Below, in pieces: positions 7,983 through 12,024 of a stretch of DNA of 12,024 nt. A model generated the notes under the pieces. That model saw nothing but the letters and a program-made list of their open reading frames with translations. It did not search any database and was not told where the DNA came from. The position numbers and the translations under genes are program-made. The DNA lies in contig DIWU01000012.1 in NCBI GenBank assembly GCA_002428525.1, positions 1-12,024 of the forward strand, written 5' to 3'. The stretch comes from a bacterium UBP14_UBA6098 (GTDB taxonomy: Bacteria > UBP14 > UBA6098). Position 1 is the stretch's first letter. Each line of letters starts with the position of its first letter.

Positions 7983-8128
7983 GGGCAAAAACTGCTATGT
8001 TTATTCAACGGGCTTTCACTCGAACCCGAAGTGAAGCTGTGTAGCAATATGCCGATTTTGTCGGCCTTCGAGCGGATTCGATAGTGTGTTTTTTAAAAAC
8101 TTATTCCGGCGATTCAGAATAAATGCCC
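7983..8128. other. Divergent intergenic region with small inverted repeats
   Basis: The 350 bases between the two divergent operons hold no gene. Besides the two promoters there is an imperfect inverted repeat (GCTTTCACT at 8012-8020 with AGTGAAGC at 8030-8037) and a hairpin with GCCGA/TCGGC arms at 8051-8065. Either could bind a regulator; nothing identifies one. Confidence 0.35.
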
Positions 8129-8156
8129 TTGACATTCGAGCTTATATTGGTATTAT
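8129..8156 (+). promoter_or_regulatory. Promoter of the rrf2-hcp operon
   Basis: TTGACA (8129-8134), 16-base spacer, TATTAT (8151-8156). Transcription would start near 8163, giving a leader of about 34 bases before ATG 8197. The palindromic operator overlaps the spacer and the -10. Confidence 0.75.
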
Positions 8157-8168
8157 GATACCAATATA
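8143..8168. promoter_or_regulatory. 26-bp perfect palindrome, probable Rrf2 operator
   Basis: Arms TATATTGGTAT (8143-8153) and ATACCAATATA (8158-8168) are exact reverse complements around TATG. A further half-site copy CCAATATA follows at once at 8169-8176. It sits directly on the -10 box, so a bound dimer would exclude RNA polymerase. Dyad operators in their own promoters are typical for Rrf2 regulators; that this protein binds here is inferred from position. Confidence 0.75.
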
Positions 8169-8196
8169 CCAATATAAAAACAAGCACGAGAGAAAA

Positions 8197-8619
8197 ATGA
8201 GCAGAATAATCAACATCTCCGACGCCGCACTTATAGCCTTCCATGCCTTGGCAATGATTGCCGAATCCGATGGATATATCTCCAATAATAAAATTGCAAC
8301 CTCAATGGGTATTTCAAAAAATCACTTATCGAAAGTATTGCAGATATTACATAAAAACGGCTTAATAAAATCAGCGCACGGCCCGACCGGAGGCTACTGT
8401 TTGGCGATGTTTCCGGAGGAGATATCCTTTAAACAAGTTCTTGAGCTGATCGACGGCCCATTTCCGAATTCGCCGTGTTTATTGGCTTCTTCGATCTGTT
8501 ACAGAAAAAGATGCATCTTCGGAGGCTTAATCTCTTCTGTCAATATATACATAGCAGATACTCTCAGAAATATTAAACTGTCCGATTTTCGGACAAAGGA
8601 GGGCTATTATGGCAAATGA
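8197..8619 (+). CDS. Rrf2-family transcriptional regulator (Fe-S or NO/redox sensor type)
   Basis: A 140-residue winged-helix regulator. The N-terminal helix (ISDAALIAFHALAMIAESDG), recognition region (NKIATSMGISKNHLSKVLQILHKNGLI) and wing (SAHGPTGGYCLA) match the Rrf2/NsrR/IscR family. Three cysteines, C94, C101 and C106 (CLLASSICYRKRC), occupy the cluster-binding loop; the spacing C-x6-C-x4-C differs slightly from IscR (C-x5-C-x5-C) and NsrR. The start at 8197 aligns with the family N-terminus and follows GAGAG; an upstream ATG at 8155 lies inside the -10 box and was rejected. The gene overlaps hcp by 11 bases, so it very probably controls Hcp and itself through the palindrome at 8143-8168. 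The likely signal is nitric oxide or iron-sulfur/redox status (inference). Confidence 0.88.
   Translation: MSRIINISDAALIAFHALAMIAESDGYISNNKIATSMGISKNHLSKVLQILHKNGLIKSAHGPTGGYCLAMFPEEISFKQVLELIDGPFPNSPCLLASSICYRKRCIFGGLISSVNIYIADTLRNIKLSDFRTKEGYYGK
8580..8594 (+). promoter_or_regulatory. Hairpin just before the hcp ribosome binding site
   Basis: GTCCGA and TCGGAC form a 6-bp perfect stem with a TTT loop, ending three bases before AGGAGG (8598-8603) of hcp. It lies inside the rrf2 reading frame (codons for LSDFRT). It could make hcp translation depend on ribosomes finishing rrf2, which ends 8 bases past the hcp ATG. Chance is possible for a stem this short. Confidence 0.35.
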
Positions 8620-9919
8620 ACCGCTCAAGATGTTCTGTTATCAATGTTCGCGCACAGCGATGGGCACAGGCTGTACTGTGCAGGGGGTTTGCGGCAAGGT
8701 CCCGACCGTCGCGAGGCTTCAGGATAATCTTCTCCTCGCCTCCAAGGGCATGTCCGCCTATCTCTATCACGCCCGCGAACTTGGCTACACCGACGATGTC
8801 GTCGATTCCTTCCTCGAAAGGGCCTTTTATGCGACATTCACCAATGTCAATTTCGACGCCGGCGATTTAGTCAAACTCGCGCTCGAGGCCGGCGAGATGA
8901 ATGTCCGCACGATGCGCATGCTCAAGAAGGCGCATATCGAGACCTACGGCGAACCGAGCCCCGCGGTTGTCCAGACAGGAACTCGCGCCGGCAAAGGGAT
9001 ACTCGTTACCGGCCACGGCCTGAAGGCACTCGAAGAGCTTCTCAAACAGACCGAAGGCACCGGAATCAATATCTATACGCACTCCGAGATGCTCCCCGCG
9101 CACGGCTACCCCGGCTTGAAAAAATACAAGCACCTCGCCGGAAACCTCGGCAAGGCATGGTTCGACCAAAAAACGCTCTTCGCGCAATACCCCGTTGCGA
9201 TTCTCGTCACCTCAAACTGCATCATGCCGCCGAAAGAGGAATATATCGACCGGCTCTTCACTACCGGCCCGGTTCGTATGCCCGGCGCGAGGCATATCGA
9301 TGGCTACGACTTCAGCGAGATCATCGAGAAGGCCAAATCGCTCCCCGGCCTGCCGGAGAAGCAGGGCGAATATACACTGACCACGGGCTTTTCCGCCGCG
9401 ACTGTCCTGCCCTTGGCCGGCAAGATCAAAGAGCTTGTCGAAGCCGGTAAGATACGCCATTTCTTCCTCGTCGCAGGCTGTGACGCGCCGCACCCGAAAT
9501 CGATCTACTATCGCGAGTTCGTCGAGAAACTGCCAAAGGACACGGTCGTGCTGACACTCGCTTGCGGCAAGTTCCGCTTCAACGACCTCGACCTCGGCGA
9601 TATCGAGGGAATCCCCCGCCTCATCGACCTCGGTCAATGCAACGATAGCATTGTCGCCGTGGATATCGCGATCGCGCTCGCCGGGCTGTTCGGCGTCGGT
9701 GTGAACGACCTCCCGCTGTCGCTGAATATAAGCTGGATGGAGCAAAAGGCCGTGGCGGTTTTCTGGAGCCTGCTGGCCTTGGGCATCAGGGGGATCACCC
9801 TCGGGCCGATCATGCCCGCGTGGGTCAACGACGAAATTGCGAAGGTCCTGACCGAGCAATACGGCGTCCGCCTAATCGACACCCCCGAGGCCGACATCGC
9901 GCGGATGATGGGGGAGTAG
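8609..9919 (+). CDS. hcp: Hybrid cluster protein (hydroxylamine/NO reductase), short form
   Basis: A 436-residue cytoplasmic iron-sulfur protein. The family reduces hydroxylamine in vitro; physiological NO reduction and protein S-nitrosylation are described for E. coli Hcp. The N-terminal cluster motif is C10-x2-C13-x8-C22-x5-C28, the spacing of strict-anaerobe types. All eight hybrid-cluster ligands can be placed: H136 (TGHGL), E160 (THSEML), C204 (SNCIMPP), C291 (AGCDAPHPK), C319 (LACGKFRFND), C344 (GQCNDS), E378 and K380 (WMEQKAV). The protein is about 110 residues shorter than the usual 540-550, the missing part falling in the N-terminal helical domain, as in class III Hcp of archaea and some thermophiles. 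Start is set by AGGAGG 5 bases upstream. No Hcr-type reductase is adjacent. Confidence 0.95.
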   Translation: MANEPLKMFCYQCSRTAMGTGCTVQGVCGKVPTVARLQDNLLLASKGMSAYLYHARELGYTDDVVDSFLERAFYATFTNVNFDAGDLVKLALEAGEMNVRTMRMLKKAHIETYGEPSPAVVQTGTRAGKGILVTGHGLKALEELLKQTEGTGINIYTHSEMLPAHGYPGLKKYKHLAGNLGKAWFDQKTLFAQYPVAILVTSNCIMPPKEEYIDRLFTTGPVRMPGARHIDGYDFSEIIEKAKSLPGLPEKQGEYTLTTGFSAATVLPLAGKIKELVEAGKIRHFFLVAGCDAPHPKSIYYREFVEKLPKDTVVLTLACGKFRFNDLDLGDIEGIPRLIDLGQCNDSIVAVDIAIALAGLFGVGVNDLPLSLNISWMEQKAVAVFWSLLALGIRGITLGPIMPAWVNDEIAKVLTEQYGVRLIDTPEADIARMMGE

Positions 9920-9955
9920 GGTATTATAGGTTATAGGTTCTGGGTCATTGGTTAT

Positions 9956-9986
9956 GGGTTTTACACGAGGGTGTAAGGAAAACGCC
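9956..9986 (+). repeat. 31-bp direct repeat, copy A
   Basis: Matches 10122-10152 over 31 bases with a single T/C difference. It contains the perfect small dyad TTACAC-GAGG-GTGTAA (9961-9976), lying about 40 bases past the hcp stop. It lacks a T-run, so it is not a classical terminator. Confidence 0.75.
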
Positions 9987-10068
9987 GGGGATATTTTCCT
10001 AAAAAGGGCATTTGCCTAACGGCCTTAAAGTATTACCTTAAACCTAACACCTTTAACTTGACTGGCAA

Positions 10069-10126
10069 AAAGGGTAAAAGGTAATAAGGTGAAGGGTGAA
10101 AGGTGAAGGGTAAAGGGTAAAGGGTT
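10069..10126 (+). repeat. Purine-rich simple repeat (GGTGAA / GGGTAAA)
   Basis: Imperfect tandem units of AGGGTAA, AGGTGAA and AGGGTGA run for nearly 60 bases. The segment partly pairs with upstream TATTACCTTAAACC (from 10031), since AAGGTAATA is its reverse complement. The neighbouring 9920-9960 is a related degenerate GGTTATAGG repeat. No gene is present in 9920-10225. Confidence 0.65.
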
Positions 10127-10152
10127 TTACACGAGGGCGTAAGGAAAACGCC
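10122..10152 (+). repeat. 31-bp direct repeat, copy B
   Basis: Second copy of the repeat at 9956-9986. The one change (T to C) breaks one pair of the TTACAC/GTGTAA dyad. Confidence 0.75.
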
Positions 10153-10168
10153 TGATTGCCTCCCTCAG

Positions 10169-10200
10169 TCATTGCGAGGAGCGTAGCGACGAAGCAATCT
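10169..10200 (+). repeat. Dispersed REP-like element (ATTGCGAGGAGCG...GAAGCAAT)
   Basis: An imperfect palindrome bounded by ATTGC and GCAAT with the core GAGGAGCGTAGCGACGAAG. I recognise this as a dispersed intergenic repeat seen in many uncultured and deltaproteobacterial genomes; its function is unknown. It sits 21 bases left of the IS481 relic. Confidence 0.6.
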
Positions 10201-10225
10201 GTTTATGGGTTAATATGTTAGATAT

Positions 10226-10736
10226 ATTAGCGTTGTTTACAGTTTATGGGATAGAATTATTCGATAAGTTTTTCCATTGGTGTCAAGTTCTTTATTGCAT
10301 TATGTGTTTTAAGCGAGTTGTAGAAATTCAGGAAACGCTTGAGTTCAGTGATTCTGAGGGCCGAAGAATTAAATTATGTTTGTTCATGCCATTGCTCCAA
10401 AACTATGCTTATTAGCCTCTTTGTTTCAGCCTTCCTCGATAGACTTTTCGATCTTCTCGAGCCGTTGGACACCGTATTCGATACAATGAAACCTTGCGTT
10501 TGTAAATTTGTGAATCGAAAAATAGTGCTGACAACCTATCGCCAGAATCTTTTAAATCGTCGGCTGAGATACATGATATTCGCGCGCGAGGCCTGACACG
10601 CCTCGATTCTCACGGAAATAAGCCGTGTAAACCTCCATCAGTTGCATCGGCGTCAACCGCGTCCGTTTGTGAATGACCATGGGATACCTCCTGTTTTTAT
10701 TAAGGTAAGCATCCCGACAATGTAAACGACCCTAAG
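10226..10736. mobile_element. IS481-family insertion sequence, internally deleted
   Basis: The transposase ends at 10257-10680 are framed by terminal inverted repeats: ATTAGCGTTGTTTACA at 10226-10241 against CTTAGGGTCGTTTACA read inward from 10736, 13 of 16 identical, each preceded by ATAT (10222-10225 and 10737-10740), a possible 4-bp target duplication. At 511 bp the element is about half the length of an intact IS481 member, because the catalytic core is missing. It cannot move by itself but might be mobilised by a complete relative. Confidence 0.72.
10257..10680 (-). pseudogene. IS481-family transposase, deleted and interrupted
   Basis: The 5' end is well preserved: AGGAGG (10687-10692), ATG at 10680, then MVIHKRTRLTPMQLMEVYTA and SGLAREYHVSQPTI, the helix-turn-helix of IS481 transposases. 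A TAA at 10552-10554 stands where the family has tyrosine (PTIYK). The frame goes on through NARFHCIEYGVQRLEKIEKS to a TGA at 10426-10428. After a decayed stretch the C-terminus reappears at 10257-10355 as TELKRFLNFYNSLKTHNAI and KNLTPMEKLIE. The DDE catalytic core between, some 200 residues in intact relatives, is absent. Confidence 0.82.
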
Positions 10737-10740
10737 ATAT

Positions 10741-10904
10741 TGCAATCATTGGACGCACATCGGGTTCATTCCGCATTTCAGAGGGGGAACATTATACGGT
10801 TTTAAGCTCAAATGATACTAACATGGTTTGATTAAGTCAGCAACAAATGGAGGAAGCCAAGAAGAAAAATACACACAAATTCAACATCAAGCGGTTGAAT
10901 AAGC
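10741..10904. other. Non-coding spacer, nothing recognised
   Basis: No open frame of note, no RNA gene and no clear repeat between the IS relic and the promoter of the truncated recombinase. Confidence 0.4.
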
Positions 10905-10933
10905 TTGACATTTAGTAAAAATTTAATTAATTT
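10905..10933 (+). promoter_or_regulatory. Candidate promoter of the truncated tyrosine recombinase
   Basis: TTGACA (10905-10910), 17 bases, TAATTT (10928-10933), in very AT-rich DNA where chance matches are common. AAGG lies 6 bases before the ATG at 10945. Confidence 0.4.
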
Positions 10934-10944
10934 CAAGGTTATTT

Positions 10945-11298
10945 ATGAGAGAGAATAACAGAAAAGATATTTTCTCTTATATTCATTTGTCATCGATATT
11001 TAATGGCGCTCATGGTCCGGTGTTCCTTCGAGACGGGAAACTTATTCAGGATGTTCGCGGTGTTTTCAACGCGAGTCTGAAGTTGGCCGGAATTGAGGAT
11101 TTTCGTTTTCACGATTTGCGGCACACATTCGCATCGCATTTTGTGATGAATGGATTTCCGATACAAGCGCTACAGCAGGTTTTAGGAAACAGTTCTTTGG
11201 CAATGACGATGCGTTACGCAGATTTGGCAGATCATTGCATTAAGGACACCCTCGAAGGTTATAGTTCAAAAATGCGGGGTGGCACAGATTTTGCATAA
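10945..11298 (+). pseudogene. Tyrosine recombinase, C-terminal half only
   Basis: A 117-residue frame matching the catalytic C-terminus of Xer/phage-type tyrosine recombinases: DVRGVFNASLKLAGIEDF, then H56-D-L-R59-H-T, then GNSSLAMTMRY with nucleophile Y91. The core-binding domain, the first catalytic arginine and the beta-hairpin lysine are absent, so it cannot act as a recombinase alone. N82 replaces the usual second histidine (GHSS), another sign of decay. It is unrelated to the small integrases at the window ends. An ATG, a weak Shine-Dalgarno and a candidate promoter exist, so a short peptide could still be made. Confidence 0.8.
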
Positions 11299-11350
11299 GG
11301 GGTTTTGAAAGAAATCCCGATAGGTTGCAGACTTAGGTTTTTCTAAGCTT

Positions 11351-11392
11351 GCCGGAGTGGTGGAACAGGTAGACGCGCTGGACTCAAAATCC
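11351..11392 (+). pseudogene. Truncated tRNA-Leu (anticodon CAA), 5' part only
   Basis: The 42 bases from GCCGGAGTGG match a class II tRNA-Leu through acceptor 5' strand, D arm, anticodon stem CTGGA, loop CTCAAAA (anticodon 11385-11387) and the first three bases of the 3' stem strand (TCC). Where CAG-type pairing should follow there is GAATTTT and the match ends; variable arm, T arm and acceptor 3' strand are missing. I find the missing half nowhere else in the window. A breakpoint in the anticodon stem-loop is typical of tyrosine-integrase attachment sites. Confidence 0.82.
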
Positions 11393-11416
11393 GAATTTTA
11401 CCCTTTTATAGACTTC

Positions 11417-11466
11417 CCTTAATTACATTCATTTGCGCCGATAAGCCTACCTAATTAAGGCTTTTT
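11417..11466 (+). terminator. Inverted repeat followed by T-run
   Basis: CCTTAATTA (11417-11425) and TAATTAAGG (11452-11460) form a perfect 9-bp stem around a 26-base loop, followed by CTTTTTTG. The form suggests an intrinsic terminator, but the AT-rich stem and long loop make it weak; it might instead be part of an attachment region next to the broken tRNA. Confidence 0.35.
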
Positions 11467-11520
11467 TGTGTTTCATGTATTCTCATCTATTACGCTGTAT
11501 ATGCACACTTTTAGGTATTG

Positions 11521-11542
11521 ATATGGCACAAATATGGCACAA
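11521..11542 (+). repeat. Tandem 11-bp repeat near the right integrase
   Basis: ATATGGCACAA occurs twice back to back. Short direct repeats between a tRNA attachment site and an integrase gene are often arm-type binding sites; that role is inferred from position only. The surrounding 11463-11672 has no gene. Confidence 0.55.
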
Positions 11543-11672
11543 ATTCAGAAATTAGATTTGAACATCCCATAATGTTACTTTTGCTATAAAAAGTTACATT
11601 TCCTCTTTACCTATAACCTCTTACTATTTATAGTATTATCCCATATATCTATCGAGCTTCCGTTTTTTCGTA

Positions 11673-11701
11673 TTGAATATATGCTACTTTATATGTATAT
11701 T
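11673..11701 (+). promoter_or_regulatory. Promoter of the right integrase copy
   Basis: TTGAAT (11673-11678), 17 bases, TATATT (11696-11701), about 33 bases before the ATG at 11735. It is unrelated in sequence to the promoter of the left copy. Confidence 0.5.
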
Positions 11702-11734
11702 ATTGTAATACGTAACTTATTATAGAGAGGGAGA

Positions 11735-12024
11735 ATGAAGTCAAAAAATCCTGTCGAACCTATCAGAAAACTTAAAGATATCGAGAATGTTAAGAAGATC
11801 CTCAGGAACGAGAAAAGTCTGCGCAATCATTGTCTGTTTATCTGCGGAATAAACTGGGCATTGAGGGCTTCAGATTTGTTGGTTATAAAATTGAGTGATG
11901 TTCGTGAGCTTGAAATCGGCCAGACAAGAGCGATAACCGAGCGTAAAACAGGCAAAACGAACTACATCACCATGAATTCTGCAACACGAGAGGCTATTGC
12001 AGACTTCTGAAAAACAGATTATTT
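11735..12024 (+). pseudogene. Small tyrosine recombinase/integrase, right copy, interrupted near the window end
   Basis: Second member of the small integrase family, pointing outward. It has a good ribosome binding site (GAGAGGGAG) and ATG, then the conserved N-terminus (KNPVEPIRKLKDIENVKK), the first catalytic arginine R44 (WALRASDLL) and the beta-hairpin lysine region (ERKTGKTNYITM). A TGA at 12008-12010 stops it after 91 residues (REAIADF). Compared with the left copy (REAIDLYLKQRK) the stop fits a one-base loss in a TTCTTGAAA-like context, so a frameshift is likely, but only 14 bases of sequence remain. The H-x-x-R box and tyrosine would lie beyond the window. Confidence 0.75.
11744..11863 (+). 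repeat. 120-bp identical inverted repeat, right copy
   Basis: Exact reverse complement of 572-691. It spans codons 4-43 of the right integrase and ends just before the catalytic arginine codon. Confidence 0.93.

Noticed and set aside
8086..8196. Longer start for the Rrf2 regulator (177 residues, or ATG at 8155)
   Set aside because: These codons overlap the -35/-10 promoter and the palindrome, and the family N-terminus aligns with the ATG at 8197.
9157..9859. Open frames on both strands inside hcp
   Set aside because: Shadows of the hcp gene; no independent signals.
9956..10152. CRISPR array
   Set aside because: Only two 31-bp repeats, separated by 135 bases of simple-sequence DNA, with no cas genes.
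10215..10596. Plus-strand frames of 66 and 85 codons
   Set aside because: They run antisense to the IS481 transposase remnants and have no recognisable features.
11351..11460. tRNA-Leu containing an intron
   Set aside because: The match ends within the 3' anticodon stem rather than at a known intron position in the loop, no splice-type structure is seen, and no 3' half resumes downstream in the window.

Overview
This window most likely comes from an uncultured, probably anaerobic bacterium. The host-like core (about 1960-9919) is visibly GC-rich. It encodes large secreted, repeat-built proteins of the kind seen in the Fibrobacteres-Chlorobi-Bacteroidetes superphylum and neighbouring candidate phyla: a 'W-G..STDW..P.NW' module, Ig-like domains rich in paired cysteines, and 'GNVGIG..TP..KLDVSG' fibre modules. 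A tRNA-Met and the 5' part of a tRNA-Leu(CAA) also look like those of that group. The phylum assignment is an inference and is weak.

Layout, left to right. (1) 1-1830 is an AT-rich recombination graveyard on the minus strand: a small tyrosine recombinase gene with a strong promoter but no ordinary start codon and an in-frame TGA, then a heavily decayed large serine recombinase. (2) 1961-2147 holds tRNA-Met(CAT) on the minus strand with its own promoter, which contains a perfect 16-bp palindrome. (3) 2250-7845 is a minus-strand operon of three tightly spaced genes for exported proteins: a 220-aa protein, a 750-aa fibre-like protein with about 17 uninterrupted hexapeptide repeats, and an 881-aa multidomain protein ending in an odd repeated EIDLR tail. 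(4) 8129-9919 is a plus-strand two-gene operon: an Rrf2-family regulator with three conserved-type cysteines and a short hybrid cluster protein (Hcp). A perfect 26-bp palindrome covers the promoter. The arrangement is that of an autoregulated nitrosative or redox stress unit. (5) 9920-12024 is a second AT-rich accessory zone: repeat-laden intergenic DNA, a deletion derivative of an IS481-family element with recognisable terminal inverted repeats, an N-terminally truncated tyrosine recombinase, a tRNA-Leu cut off in its anticodon stem, and the 5' part of a second small tyrosine recombinase.

The most unusual feature is the relation between the two small tyrosine recombinase genes at the ends of the window. 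They point outward and share a block of exactly 120 identical bases (572-691, and 11744-11863 inverted). The DNA upstream of the block is unrelated, and the DNA downstream is only about 73% identical. This mosaic implies recent gene conversion, recombination through the shared block, or an assembly join. Inversion across the block would put the intact promoter, ribosome binding site and ATG of the right copy onto the body of the left copy, which lacks a start codon. The window therefore looks like a conserved core flanked on both sides by remnants of several independent mobile elements.
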